A stretch of DNA of 64,000 nucleotides, taken from assembly GCF_007991615.1 (NCBI RefSeq), contig NZ_BJYR01000007.1, forward strand, positions 203,933-267,932, in the 5' to 3' direction. Positions 26,386-35,344 of the stretch are shown piece by piece. Each line of letters starts with the position of its first letter. The first letter of the stretch is position 1. Position numbers and translations under genes: made by a program. Origin of the DNA: Novosphingobium sediminis. GTDB taxonomy: Bacteria > Pseudomonadota > Alphaproteobacteria > Sphingomonadales > Sphingomonadaceae. The notes under the pieces are model-generated. The model did not search any database and was not told the origin of the DNA. It worked only from the letters and a program-made list of their open reading frames with translations.

Positions 26386-26618
26386 GGGATTCTCCTTCAA
26401 ACGGGATCGCTTGCCTGCGACCACGGGTAAACAATGCCTTGTGCAGCCTGAACCGGCAGAGAACAGCGCCGTAAGGCAGGTGTTATCTTGGTCGCAATTT
26501 GTCGCAAGGATCGCCCCGACCGCCACAAGGCGGTGCAAATCATGCAATTTCCACCCCGCCTGTCTTGCGCCTGTCGCATGGGTGCCTAATCTGGGGGCAG
26601 CTATCCTGAAAGGAGCGC

Positions 26619-27692
26619 ATGGCCCGCAAGTTTTCCCGCTCGCATGAAGAAGGTCCCCGCAGCGAATGGCAGGGCACCTTCCGCAACGATCCGCATAAAG
26701 GCGATGCCGCCCGCAGCGACCAGCGGCGACGCGCCCGGATAGAGATCGCCTTCGAAGAGCAGACCGTGCTCGGCGCACTGTTTGGCCAGTTCGACCAGAA
26801 TCTGGTGCAGATCGAAAACCGCATGGGCGTGTATATTTCGGCGCGCGGCAACAAGGCGGTGATCGAGGGACCGGACGATGCAGTGGCCCGCGCGCGCGAT
26901 GTGCTGAAAGGCATGCACCAGCGCCTGCTGGCCGGGCACGAAGTCGATGCCGGCGCGGTCGAATCGCTCATCATGATGTCGAACGAGCCGACGCTGGAGG
27001 GCATCCTCTCCGGCGCTCCGGACGGCGCGCCGCCGATCATGATCCGCACGCGCAAGAAAACCATTGTCCCGCGCTCGGCCAAGCAGATCGAATACATGCG
27101 GGCATTGGTGCGTGATGACGTGATCTTCGCGCTCGGCCCGGCCGGCACGGGCAAAACCTACCTCGCCGTGGCGCAAGCCGTCGCGCAGCTCATCAGCGGC
27201 AGCGTACAGCGTCTGATCCTCTCGCGCCCGGCAGTGGAAGCGGGCGAGCGGCTCGGCTTCCTTCCCGGCGACATGAAGGAGAAGGTCGATCCCTATCTCC
27301 GCCCGCTCTACGATGCGCTGTATGATTGCATGCCGCCCGAGCAGGTCGAACGGAGGCTGGCCTCGGGCGAGATCGAGATCGCCCCGATTGCCTTCATGCG
27401 CGGGCGCACGCTGGCGGATGCGTTCGTCATCCTCGACGAGGCGCAGAACACCACGCCGATGCAGATGAAGATGTTCCTCACCCGTTTCGGCCAGAACAGC
27501 CGCATGGTGATCTGCGGCGATCCCAAGCAGACCGACCTGCCCGGCGGAACGGCTGCGAGCGGACTGAACGACGCGGTAAACCGGCTCTCGGGTGTCGAGG
27601 GCATCGGCATGGTGAAGTTTGGCGTGGCAGACGTGGTGCGCCACCCGATCGTCGGCCGGATCGTCGAGGCTTACGAGGGCAAGGACGGGTGA
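26619..27692 (+). CDS. ybeZ: PhoH family ATPase (YbeZ)
   Basis: 357 residues: a KH-like N-terminal part (about 35-110) and the PhoH ATPase domain with Walker A GPAGTGKT (about 175), SRPAVEAGERLGFLPGD and Walker B FVILDEAQNTT, followed by GDPKQTDLPGG. YbeZ binds nucleotides and RNA and works with YbeY in ribosome maturation. The ATG at 26619 has AAAGGAG 4 bases upstream. The upstream 233-bp gap, shared with the divergent small secreted protein, should hold both promoters. ybeY follows after a palindromic repeat. Confidence 0.95.
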   Translation: MARKFSRSHEEGPRSEWQGTFRNDPHKGDAARSDQRRRARIEIAFEEQTVLGALFGQFDQNLVQIENRMGVYISARGNKAVIEGPDDAVARARDVLKGMHQRLLAGHEVDAGAVESLIMMSNEPTLEGILSGAPDGAPPIMIRTRKKTIVPRSAKQIEYMRALVRDDVIFALGPAGTGKTYLAVAQAVAQLISGSVQRLILSRPAVEAGERLGFLPGDMKEKVDPYLRPLYDALYDCMPPEQVERRLASGEIEIAPIAFMRGRTLADAFVILDEAQNTTPMQMKMFLTRFGQNSRMVICGDPKQTDLPGGTAASGLNDAVNRLSGVEGIGMVKFGVADVVRHPIVGRIVEAYEGKDG

Positions 27693-27720
27693 GCACAAAG
27701 CCTGCCCACGCGCCAATATC

Positions 27721-27797
27721 CTTCGACAAGCTCAGGATGAGCGGAGTCTAGTTTGTACAAATTGCAAAAAGAACCGCTCGTGCTGAGCTTGTCGAAG
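27721..27797. repeat. paired inverted REP-type repeat between phoH and ybeY
   Basis: CTTCGACAAGCTCAGGATGA begins the left arm (27721-27744) and TGCTGAGCTTGTCGAAG ends the right arm (27774-27797). The arms can fold into one long stem with an AT-rich loop of about 29 bases. The same unit occurs alone at 529-553. It could modulate transcript stability or read-through inside the operon. Confidence 0.7.
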
Positions 27798-27820
27798 CAC
27801 CTCACGCAGTGCCCGCCACG

Positions 27821-28321
27821 ATGAGCGCGCCCACCCTCGAGCTCGATATCGATCCTGTCTGGCCTTCCTCCACAGACTGGGAAGATCTCGCCGCGCGCGC
27901 GGCGGAGGCAGCCGGTGCCGTTGCGCCCGAACTCGCGCACGAACACCTGCTCGTCAGCCTTGTCATGGCCGATGACGAGGAAGTCCACGCGCTCAACAAG
28001 CAGTGGCGCGCCAAGGACAAGCCGACCAATGTGCTGTCCTTCCCGATGCTGTCCCGCGAGGAAGTGCTGGCCGCCGCCGCCGCGCCTGATGCGCCGGGTA
28101 TGCTGGGCGATCTGATCCTCGCTCACGGTGTCTGCACGCGCGAGGCGGCGGAAAAGGGCATCGCGGTAGAGGCCCATGCTTCCCATCTCATCGTCCATGG
28201 ACTGCTCCATCTCGCCGGCTACGATCACGAGACCGGCGAGGATGACGCTGCGGAAATGGAGGCTCTGGAGACAAAGGCGCTTGCGCTGATAGGCCTCGCA
28301 GACCCATATGCGGCGCATTAG
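27821..28321 (+). CDS. ybeY: rRNA maturation factor / endoribonuclease YbeY
   Basis: 166 residues of the UPF0054 family. The zinc site HGLLHLAGYDH matches the H3-x5-H pattern, and TNVLSFPM precedes the strictly conserved GD of MLGDLIL. YbeY is needed for 16S rRNA 3'-end processing and ribosome quality control. ATG at 27821; a GTG four codons upstream is possible. corC follows after 20 bp. Confidence 0.96.
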   Translation: MSAPTLELDIDPVWPSSTDWEDLAARAAEAAGAVAPELAHEHLLVSLVMADDEEVHALNKQWRAKDKPTNVLSFPMLSREEVLAAAAAPDAPGMLGDLILAHGVCTREAAEKGIAVEAHASHLIVHGLLHLAGYDHETGEDDAAEMEALETKALALIGLADPYAAH

Positions 28322-28341
28322 CAGCGCAGGAGTTGGGACAA

Positions 28342-29280
28342 GTGCCTGAAGTGGGCGGGTCTGGCGGCGAGAGCCGATCGGGCGACGGGGACAGTAGCGG
28401 CGCGCTGTGGCGCGCGCTCAAGGGGTTCTTTCGGGGGCCGGATAACGACCAGTCGCTGCGTGCGCAGATCGAGGAAGCGATCGAAGAGCACGAAGGCGAC
28501 GCAGGCGGCAGCAACGGCGCAGACGGCGATCTCCTGCCGCTTGAGCGCCAGATGCTCAAGAACCTGCTCCATTTCAGCGAGAACGACGCTGACGACGTGG
28601 CCATTCCGCGCGGCGAGATTGTGGCGATCCCGGCTGCCGCGACCTTCGAGGAAGTGGTGAGCGCCTTTGCCGAGCATGGCCACAGCCGCCTGCCGGTCTA
28701 TGGCGACTCGCTCGATGAAGTCGTCGGCATGCTTCACGTGAAGGACCTGTTTCCGATCGTCGCGGGCATGGCGCTGTCCGGCAAGGGGCCGCCGAAGGAC
28801 TGGACCGGCCTGATGCGCCAGCCGCTGTTCGTGCCGCAGGCGCGCGGCGCATTGGATGTGCTGGTCGACATGCGCTCCAGCCGTACGCATCTGGCTATCG
28901 TGATCGATGAATATTCGGGCACCGACGGCATCATCACCATCGAGGACCTCGTCGAGGAGATCGTCGGCGAGATCGAGGACGAGCACGACGACGCGCCGCA
29001 GGACCTGATGCGCCAGATCGACGAACTGACCTGGGAAGCGGACGCCCGCGTCGAGCTTGACGATGTGGGTGAACGCATCGATCCCCGGCTTGCGCTGGTG
29101 GACGAGGACGTGGATACTCTGGGCGGGCTCGCGGTCGTGCTGGCGGGGGAAGTCCCGCCAGTAGGCCGCGTGCTGGAACATGACAGCGGGTGGCGGATCG
29201 AGGTGACGGCAGGGGATGAGCGCAGGCTCACCCGGCTGCGGCTCCACGCACCCGTGCCCGAGAGTGCCGAGGAAGACTGA
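28342..29280 (+). CDS. corC: CBS-pair/CorC-HlyC domain protein (CorC/TlyC-like)
   Basis: 312 residues without transmembrane segments. Two CBS motifs (about 75-215; SRLPVYGDSLDEVVGMLHVKD and HLAIVIDEYSGTDGIIT are typical, split here by position) are followed by a CorC/HlyC C-terminal domain (about 225-305). Such proteins are linked with magnesium/cobalt efflux and, in some species, haemolysis. The start is GTG at 28342 because AGGAG lies 9 bases before it; a TTG at 28333 directly abuts that site. ybeZ-ybeY-corC order matches E. coli, where lnt follows; here a LysR gene follows instead. Confidence 0.92.
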   Translation: MPEVGGSGGESRSGDGDSSGALWRALKGFFRGPDNDQSLRAQIEEAIEEHEGDAGGSNGADGDLLPLERQMLKNLLHFSENDADDVAIPRGEIVAIPAAATFEEVVSAFAEHGHSRLPVYGDSLDEVVGMLHVKDLFPIVAGMALSGKGPPKDWTGLMRQPLFVPQARGALDVLVDMRSSRTHLAIVIDEYSGTDGIITIEDLVEEIVGEIEDEHDDAPQDLMRQIDELTWEADARVELDDVGERIDPRLALVDEDVDTLGGLAVVLAGEVPPVGRVLEHDSGWRIEVTAGDERRLTRLRLHAPVPESAEED

Positions 29281-29286
29281 GTTTCA

Positions 29287-30168
29287 ATGATTCGCCGCCT
29301 GCCCCCGCTGCGCTCGCTCGAAGCGTTCATCCGCGTCGTGCGGACAGGCTCGGCCAAGACGGCGGCGGCGGAACTGGCGCTGAGCCCGTCCGCCCTCTCG
29401 CGCCGATTGGGCGCGCTGGAGGAATTCATCGGCAAGCCGGTGTTCGAGCGCAAGCACCAGTTGCTCAAGCTGACCGAGGAAGGCCAGCAACTCTACGATG
29501 CCGTCGCGCCCTTGATCGACGAGATGGCCGACCGCATCGACCGCCTTATCGATACCGGTCAGGTCCTGCGCCTGCGGCTCGGGGTGCTGCCCTTGTTCGG
29601 CAGCCAGCGCCTGTTCCCGCGCCTTGGCGAACTGAGGAAGCTGCACCCGCAGCTGCACATCGACATCGACAGCTCGACTGCCGCCGAGACCAAGCTGGGC
29701 GACACGATCGACGCGGCAATCATCCTGTCTGAAGGCCCGGACGGCACGCTCCATTCGGTGCGGCTGGATCACAACCGCGTCTATGCCATCGCCACGCCCG
29801 AAATTGTGGCGGAAGTCGGCCCACGGCCGGACCTTGCGAAGCTCAACAAGCAGACCTTCCTCGTTCACAACGACCTGCCGATGAGCTTCGAGGCGTGGAA
29901 GCGCACGCTCCATCTGGAAGCGCTCCAGCCCGCCGCCATCGACCATTTCGATTCCGGCCAGCTGATTCTCGAGGCCGCCGCGCAGGGCCTTGGCATCGCG
30001 ATCATGCACGATGACCACTACAAGCGCAGCCACGATCCGCGCGTGGCCCGGCTCTACGACATCGAAGTCGACAGCCCCTATTCCTACTGGTTCGTATGCC
30101 GCCCCCGCGCGCTGCAATCGCGCCCGGTGCGGCTGTTCCACGACTGGATGATCAAGGCAGGGCTGTAG
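29287..30168 (+). CDS. LysR family transcriptional regulator
   Basis: 293 residues. The winged HTH lies at 8-65 (SLEAFIRVVRTGSAKTAAAE...LSPSALSRRLGALEEFIG), followed by a periplasmic-binding-protein-like effector domain (about 90-290). The type resembles GcvA/AmpR-like regulators. ATG at 29287, only 6 bp after corC, so read-through from that operon is likely; LysR genes usually face their target divergently, which is not the case here, leaving the target unknown. It converges with a GNAT gene. Confidence 0.9.
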   Translation: MIRRLPPLRSLEAFIRVVRTGSAKTAAAELALSPSALSRRLGALEEFIGKPVFERKHQLLKLTEEGQQLYDAVAPLIDEMADRIDRLIDTGQVLRLRLGVLPLFGSQRLFPRLGELRKLHPQLHIDIDSSTAAETKLGDTIDAAIILSEGPDGTLHSVRLDHNRVYAIATPEIVAEVGPRPDLAKLNKQTFLVHNDLPMSFEAWKRTLHLEALQPAAIDHFDSGQLILEAAAQGLGIAIMHDDHYKRSHDPRVARLYDIEVDSPYSYWFVCRPRALQSRPVRLFHDWMIKAGL

Positions 30169-30174
30169 CGCCCG

Positions 30175-30618
30175 TCAAAGCACGACGCGGTACTGCACGA
30201 AGCCCGAGCGCTCGGCGACCTTGTCGTAGAGCTTCATCGCGTCGGTGTTGGTTTCGTGTGTCAGCCAATAGAGCCGTGAGGCGCCCGCCGCTTCGGCCTC
30301 GCTACGGACGTGGGCAATAAGGGCCCGGCCAACGCCGACGCCGCGCACGTCAGGTTCGGCGAAAAGATCCTGCAGGTAGCAGTACGGGCCATCGGTCCAG
30401 GTCGAGCGGTGGAAGATCCAATGGACCAGCCCGACGGCGCGGTCGCCCTGCCAGGCCAGCATCGCGTGCATCGGCTCGGCGGGGTCGTGGAGCCGCGCCC
30501 AGGTGATATCTGTCACCCGGGCGGGAATCTCCGCTTTGTAGAAGCGCTGGTAGCCTTGCCAGAGGTGCTCCCAAGCGGCGCGATCAGCCGCGCCGGGGAC
30601 CCTGAGTTCCAGCGCCAT
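30175..30618 (-). CDS. GNAT family N-acetyltransferase
   Basis: 147 residues. CYLQDLFAEPDVRGVGVGRALI is the acetyl-CoA binding segment (RGxGxGxAL), followed by SRLYWLTHETNTDAMKLYDKVAERSGFVQY, a standard GNAT C-terminal half. The substrate could be an amino group on a small molecule or a protein N-terminus; nothing here decides. ATG at 30618. It lies 4 bp downstream of the cyclophilin gene, so the two are probably cotranscribed. Confidence 0.88.
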   Translation of the reverse strand: MALELRVPGAADRAAWEHLWQGYQRFYKAEIPARVTDITWARLHDPAEPMHAMLAWQGDRAVGLVHWIFHRSTWTDGPYCYLQDLFAEPDVRGVGVGRALIAHVRSEAEAAGASRLYWLTHETNTDAMKLYDKVAERSGFVQYRVVL

Positions 30619-30622
30619 GCCG

Positions 30623-31078
30623 TCAGCCCGCGACGATCGCAGCCTTGTGGATCACACCCGGCTTTGCCGGCGGCTCGCCCTTGGGCAGCGCGTCGACGTG
30701 TTCCATGCCGCTCTCGACTTCGCCCCACACGGTGTACTGCTTGTCGAGGAAGCGCGCATCGTCGAAGCAGATGAAGAACTGGCTGTTGGCCGAGTGCGGA
30801 TAGCTGGTGCGGGCCATCGAGCAGACGCCGCGCACGTGGGGGGCATCGTTGAATTCGGCCTTGAGGTCGGGCTTCGAGGAGCCGCCCATGCCGGTGCCCT
30901 GCGGACAGCCACCCTGAGCCATGAAGCCCGGGATCACGCGGTGGAACTTCACGCCGTCGTAGAAACCTTCGCCGACCAGTTCCTTGATGCGTTCCACATG
31001 GCCCGGCGCGAGGTCGGGCCGCAGGTTGATCACAACATCACCGCCATCGAGCGTGAGAACCAGTTTTTCGTTCGCCAT
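30623..31078 (-). CDS. cyclophilin-type peptidyl-prolyl cis-trans isomerase, cytoplasmic
   Basis: 151 residues with no signal peptide. Active-site landmarks of cyclophilins are clear: VKFHRVIPGFMAQGGCPQG contains the catalytic Arg in FHRV, and SQFFICF and the W of YTVWGEV follow. It is a PpiB-like enzyme. ATG at 31078 gives MANEKLVL; an ATG six bases upstream (31084) stands at better distance from AAGGG and is equally possible. Divergent from mgtE. Confidence 0.94.
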   Translation of the reverse strand: MANEKLVLTLDGGDVVINLRPDLAPGHVERIKELVGEGFYDGVKFHRVIPGFMAQGGCPQGTGMGGSSKPDLKAEFNDAPHVRGVCSMARTSYPHSANSQFFICFDDARFLDKQYTVWGEVESGMEHVDALPKGEPPAKPGVIHKAAIVAG

Positions 31079-31182
31079 GGTCATCAAATCCCTTCTGTGT
31101 GGCGCCAGCCTATAATCTCTTGCCCGCTAATGTATACCTCTAGAGGTTGCTTTTGCGCGCCCCTTGCGTATCGCCTCACGCC

Positions 31183-32664
31183 ATGGCGCGCGATGAAGAC
31201 CTGCACGACTCCGCCCTGTCGGATGGCGGCTCCGTGATGACGGAGACGGCGAGCGTGCACGAGCAGCCCGAGCCCCCGCACGTTGAATTGGCGCGCAACG
31301 CCGAGAGCCTCGACGACGAGGACAACACGCTGCGCCCCTCGTTCATCCGCCGCGTGACCGAAGCGCTCGACGCGGACGATCAGGAGACCGTCTACAACCT
31401 CGTCGAACCGCTCCACCCGGCCGACGTGGCCGACTTGTTCGAGCTGATCGGACCGGACTACCGCGTCGATCTTGCCCGCGCGATCAACGACCTGCTCGGC
31501 TCCGAAGTCATTGCCGAGCTCAACGACTATGTCCGCGACGATCTCGTCGAGGAGCTCGATCCCGATGAAGTCGCCGAACTCGCCGGCGACATGGAAACCG
31601 ACGACGCCGTCGCGCTGATCCAGGACCTCGACGAGGAGGACCAGCAGGCCGTCCTCGCCGAGATGGAGCCGGAAGACCGCGCCGCCATCGAAAGCGCGCT
31701 GGCCTATCCGGAGGACTCCGCCGGCCGCATCATGAGCCGCGACGTGATCGCGGTGCCGGAACACATGACGGTCGGCGATCTCATCGACTACATGCGCGAG
31801 GAGCAGGACCTCGCGACCGAGTTCTGGGAAGTGTTCATCGTCGATCCCAAGCATCGGCCGATCGGCACCTGCGCGCTCTCGTGGATCCTGCGGACCCCGC
31901 GTTCCATCGCGCTGACCGATGTGATGAAGCGGGACCAGACGCTGATCCCGGTGACGATGGATCAGGAAGAAGTCGCGCTGCGCTTCCAGAAGTACGCGCT
32001 GATTTCCGCCGCCGTGGTCGACGAAAGCGGCCGGCTCGTTGGCCAGATCACCGTCGACGACGTGGTCCACATCATTCAGGAAGAGGCGAGCGAGGACATC
32101 CTGCGCCTGTCCGGTGCGGGCGACGGCGACATCAACGAGCCGATCCACCTGACCGTGCGCACGCGGCTTTCGTGGCTGGTGGTGAACCTTGGCACCGCGA
32201 TCATCGCCTCCTCGGTGGTCGGCATGTTCCAAGGCGCGATTGCCAGGCTGGCGCTGCTCGCGGTGCTGATGCCGATCGTTTCGGGCATGGGCGGCAATGC
32301 GGGGACGCAGACGCTGGCAGTGGTTGTGCGCGCCATCGCGACCAACCAGCTGACCAGTTCCAATACCATCCGCATGATCCTGCGCGAGTTTCGCATCGCG
32401 CTCGCCAATGGGCTCTCGCTCGGCGTGCTGATCGGCACCGGCACTGCGCTGCTGTTCCAGAACCCGCTGCTGGGCGGCGTGATCGGCGCGGCGATGGTGA
32501 TCAACAACCTCGTGGCGGGGCTGGCCGGGATCATGGTTCCCGTCACGCTCGACCGGCTGAAAGTCGATCCGGCGGTATCCTCCGCCGTCTTCGTGACCAT
32601 GGCGACCGACGTGATGGGCTTCTTCTCCTTCCTCGGCCTCGCCGTGCTCAGCGGGCTGGCCTGA
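31183..32664 (+). CDS. mgtE: magnesium transporter MgtE
   Basis: About 493 residues: N domain (about 50-180, acidic repeats such as DVADLFELIGPD), paired CBS domains (about 180-300, AGRIMSRDVIAVPEHMTV and DVMKRDQTLIPV), a plug helix, then five membrane helices with the pore-region signature PIVSGMGGNAGTQTLAVVVRAI. MgtE is a Mg2+-gated channel that closes when cytoplasmic Mg2+ is high. ATG at 31183; an ATG at 31237 is an alternative. The upstream gap of 104 bp is shared with the cyclophilin gene. No M-box riboswitch is evident. Confidence 0.96.
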   Translation: MARDEDLHDSALSDGGSVMTETASVHEQPEPPHVELARNAESLDDEDNTLRPSFIRRVTEALDADDQETVYNLVEPLHPADVADLFELIGPDYRVDLARAINDLLGSEVIAELNDYVRDDLVEELDPDEVAELAGDMETDDAVALIQDLDEEDQQAVLAEMEPEDRAAIESALAYPEDSAGRIMSRDVIAVPEHMTVGDLIDYMREEQDLATEFWEVFIVDPKHRPIGTCALSWILRTPRSIALTDVMKRDQTLIPVTMDQEEVALRFQKYALISAAVVDESGRLVGQITVDDVVHIIQEEASEDILRLSGAGDGDINEPIHLTVRTRLSWLVVNLGTAIIASSVVGMFQGAIARLALLAVLMPIVSGMGGNAGTQTLAVVVRAIATNQLTSSNTIRMILREFRIALANGLSLGVLIGTGTALLFQNPLLGGVIGAAMVINNLVAGLAGIMVPVTLDRLKVDPAVSSAVFVTMATDVMGFFSFLGLAVLSGLA

Positions 32665-32673
32665 CAGACCCCT

Positions 32674-33066
32674 ATGCCTCTCCACATGACCAAGGTCGCC
32701 TACGGGGCGACATCGTTCGAAGACCTCCACAGCTGGTTCAAGACGCGCGGCGACAAGGCGCGGCTGACGACGCGGTATCTGCCCAAACGCCATGAAGAGA
32801 TGATCGGCGGCTCGCTCTACTGGATCTTCAAGCACCAGTTGGTGGCGCGCAGCGAGATCCTCGGCTTCGAGGAAGCTGAAGGCGGGCGGACCCATATCGT
32901 GATCTCGACCAAGCTGATCGACGTCCACCCCAAGCCCAAGCGCGCGCATCAGGGCTGGCGGTATCTGGAGGCCGATGATGCCCCCGCCGATCTGGCGGAT
33001 GGCGAGAGCGCCGAGGTGCTGCCGCCGAGCCTTGCGGGCGAACTGGCGAAGCTGGGGCTGGCCTGA
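32674..33066 (+). CDS. DUF1489 family protein
   Basis: 130 residues matching the alphaproteobacterial DUF1489 family: MTKVAYGATSFEDL at the N-terminus, RYLPKRHEEMIGGSLYWIFKH, and ILIGF-like RSEILGF, with IVISTKLIDVHPKPKRAHQGWRYL in the middle. No signal peptide or membrane segment. The function is unknown. ATG at 32674, 9 bp after mgtE, so probably cotranscribed with it. Downstream the DNA becomes repeat-rich. Confidence 0.9.
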   Translation: MPLHMTKVAYGATSFEDLHSWFKTRGDKARLTTRYLPKRHEEMIGGSLYWIFKHQLVARSEILGFEEAEGGRTHIVISTKLIDVHPKPKRAHQGWRYLEADDAPADLADGESAEVLPPSLAGELAKLGLA

Positions 33067-33095
33067 CGATCTGGTGGCGCAGGCCTCAAGAGGCT

Positions 33096-33282
33096 GCAAG
33101 TTGACACGGTTGACACGGTCCTGAGCGAAAACTCCAAGGCCCGGGCGCGCCCGGTTGGGACACCCGGCAAGGGCCCGAAGCGGCGCATTTGTGGGGATTC
33201 GGAATGCCATCCCCAGCTTATGCCGAAACGGAGCGGCTGTAGGACAGCGCTTAATAAATAACAGACGCGTCTGTTATTTATT
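33096..33282 (-). repeat. dispersed repeat element, copy 2 (about 190 bp, inverted relative to copy 1)
   Basis: Reading on the minus strand, it begins with a 30-bp perfect palindrome centred on ACGCGT (33253-33282), then GCTGTCCTACA (complement of 33238-33248), a GC-rich middle including the palindrome CCGGGCGCGCCCGG, and ends with the tandem GTGTCAACC units (complement of 33096-33118). Ends match 618-805 closely, the middle poorly. No reading frame of note. It fills much of the 385-bp gap between the DUF1489 gene and the beta-galactosidase gene. Confidence 0.75.
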
Positions 33283-33302
33283 GCAGAGCAACGGACGCGC
33301 TT

Positions 33303-33330
33303 GATCTCCGCCTTCGCGGGGATGACGAAA
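33303..33330. repeat. short GC-rich dispersed repeat
   Basis: GATCTCCGCCTTCGCGGGGATGAC-like sequence resembles the widespread proteobacterial unit in which a GTCATCCCCGCGAAGGCGG core is repeated between genes. Only one copy is in this window, so the call depends on recognition of the core. Confidence 0.5.
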
Positions 33331-33451
33331 ATGTCCGGGGCTGAAAAGCCCAAAGCCCGGACCTCTCCATTTGGTTATCGATAATAAGTCTGATAAATCA
33401 GGTTTCGAACTCTGGCCCGCGCTCGCGCGCAATCGACAAAGGACCTGCCCG

Positions 33452-35302
33452 ATGACCTTCGACCGCCGCACCGCAATGGGGATCGGGGCTGCAAGCCTTG
33501 CCGCGCTGGCCGTGCCCGGCCTTGCAGCGCCTGCGGGTTCGCGGTTTCAGGTGAAGGGGAATGACTTCCTGCTGGATGGCAAGCCGTTCCAGATCCTTGC
33601 CGGCGAGATGCACTACCCGCGCATTCCGCGCGCGCTGTGGCGCGACCGGCTGCGCAAGATGCGCGCGCTCGGGTTCAACACGCTGAGCGCCTATGTGTTC
33701 TGGAACATCCACGAGCAGGCGCCCGGCACTTTTGATTTCAGCGATAACCTCGATGTCGCCGCGTGGGTGCGCATGGCGCAGGAGGAAGGGCTGTTCGTGC
33801 TGCTGCGCCCGGGCCCCTATGTCTGCGCGGAATGGGATGGCGGCGGCCTGCCGGCGTGGCTGCTTGCTGACAGCACTGCGCCGGTGCGCAGCTTCGATCC
33901 CCGGTTCATGAAGCCATCGGCCCGCTGGCTGAAACGGCTTGGCGCGGAACTGGCGGCGCTCGAGATCGACCGCGGTGGGCCGATCATCATGACGCAGATC
34001 GAAAACGAATACGGGGCTTTTGGCAGCGATCAGAAGTATCTCGCCGCGCTGCGCGATGCGACCCGCGCCGCCGGTTTTACGGGCCAGCTCTACACGGTCG
34101 ACGGCGCATCGGTGCTTGAGAAGAGCGTGATACCGGGCATTCCTTCGGGCATCAACTTCGGCACGTTTACCGCCAATGAGGCCGAACGCGCGTTCAAGGA
34201 GCGCGCCGACAAGGGCTTTACCGGCCCCGATTTCTGCTCCGAATTCTGGGCGGGCTGGTTCAATCACTGGCACGAGACACAGGCCGCAACGACGACCGAA
34301 AATCTCATCGCCAACCTCAAGTGGATGCTCGACCGCAAGATGTCGGTGAGCTTCTACATGTTTCACGGCGGCACCTCGTTCGGGACCTGGGCGGGCGCCA
34401 ACCTCGACGTTGAGAAGAACGTCTACGAGCCCGATATCTCAAGCTACGATTACGATGCGCTGCTCGATGAGGCTGGGCGGCCGACCGCCAAGTATGCGGC
34501 GGTGCGCAAGCTGCTGGCGGACTATCTTCCGGCAGACCGCTTCGGCGAATTGCCCGCCCCCGAAAAAGCGCTGACGGTCGCCCCCTTTGCGCTTGGCGAG
34601 GTGGCACCGGTTTCGCAACTGCTGGGCGAGGCGCGGCTGGCTGATGACCCGCTGACGCTGGAAGGCTGCGGACGCATGGCGGGGATGATGCTCTATCGGC
34701 ATCGTCTGCGCAAAGCGACAGCGGGGCAGCTCAGCCTGACCGAAGTGCGGGATCTGGCGCTGGTGAGCATCGACGGCAAGCCCGCCGCGACCCTCGACCG
34801 CCGCCGAGGCGACAAGGGCTTCATGATCGACGCGCCGGCAGGGGCGACGATCGAAGTGCTGGTCGATGCGATGGGCCATTCCAACTATGGCAAGGGCCTC
34901 GGCAAGGATCAGAAGGGGCTGATCGGCCCGGTCGCCGTGAACGGAGCGCCGCTGAAGGGGTGGGAACACCGCCCGGTGCTGCTGGAGGACGTGGCAAAGC
35001 TGCGGTTTGCGGCGCGACGCGGCGGGGAAACGGGACCGGCGTTCTATCGCGGCTCCTTCACCATGGCGGAAGCGGGCTTCACCTTCCTCGACCTGCGCGG
35101 CTGGGGCAAAGGCTATGTCTGGGTGAACGGGCGCAATCTGGGGCGCTATTGGAGCGCGGGACCGCAGCGGGGGGTGTTTGTGCCCGCGCCGTGGCTGAAG
35201 GTGGGCGCGAACGAGGTGGTGGTGCTGGACTTGTTCGGGCCGACCGAGACGGTGCTTTCGGGGCGGGGGGAAATGATTTGGGACCGGGCGGCGACTGCTT
35301 AG
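33452..35302 (+). CDS. glycoside hydrolase family 35 beta-galactosidase, exported
   Basis: 616 residues. A twin-arginine-like leader (DRRTAMGIGAASLAALAVPG) is cleaved near LAA-PA. The GH35 barrel starts FLLDGKPFQILAGEMHYPRI; QIENEYGAFG holds the acid/base Glu (about 190) and FCSEFWAGWF the nucleophile Glu (about 270). The C-terminal half is jelly-roll-like (GWGKGYVWVNGRNLGRYW, the galactose-binding type). It removes terminal beta-galactose, probably from plant-derived oligosaccharides. ATG at 33452 with AAAGGA upstream. No sugar transporter or TonB receptor is adjacent. Confidence 0.95.
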   Translation: MTFDRRTAMGIGAASLAALAVPGLAAPAGSRFQVKGNDFLLDGKPFQILAGEMHYPRIPRALWRDRLRKMRALGFNTLSAYVFWNIHEQAPGTFDFSDNLDVAAWVRMAQEEGLFVLLRPGPYVCAEWDGGGLPAWLLADSTAPVRSFDPRFMKPSARWLKRLGAELAALEIDRGGPIIMTQIENEYGAFGSDQKYLAALRDATRAAGFTGQLYTVDGASVLEKSVIPGIPSGINFGTFTANEAERAFKERADKGFTGPDFCSEFWAGWFNHWHETQAATTTENLIANLKWMLDRKMSVSFYMFHGGTSFGTWAGANLDVEKNVYEPDISSYDYDALLDEAGRPTAKYAAVRKLLADYLPADRFGELPAPEKALTVAPFALGEVAPVSQLLGEARLADDPLTLEGCGRMAGMMLYRHRLRKATAGQLSLTEVRDLALVSIDGKPAATLDRRRGDKGFMIDAPAGATIEVLVDAMGHSNYGKGLGKDQKGLIGPVAVNGAPLKGWEHRPVLLEDVAKLRFAARRGGETGPAFYRGSFTMAEAGFTFLDLRGWGKGYVWVNGRNLGRYWSAGPQRGVFVPAPWLKVGANEVVVLDLFGPTETVLSGRGEMIWDRAATA

Positions 35303-35344
35303 TTGGGATGTCTTCGCGGTAACGCGGGACAGAAGCTCGCTACC

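Noticed and set aside
27721..27797. CRISPR-like repeat pair
   Set aside because: Only two inverted units with a short spacer, no array and no cas genes; it is an intergenic palindrome.
31088..31182. Magnesium (M-box) riboswitch before mgtE
   Set aside because: The leader is under 100 bases and lacks the length and paired elements expected for this riboswitch.
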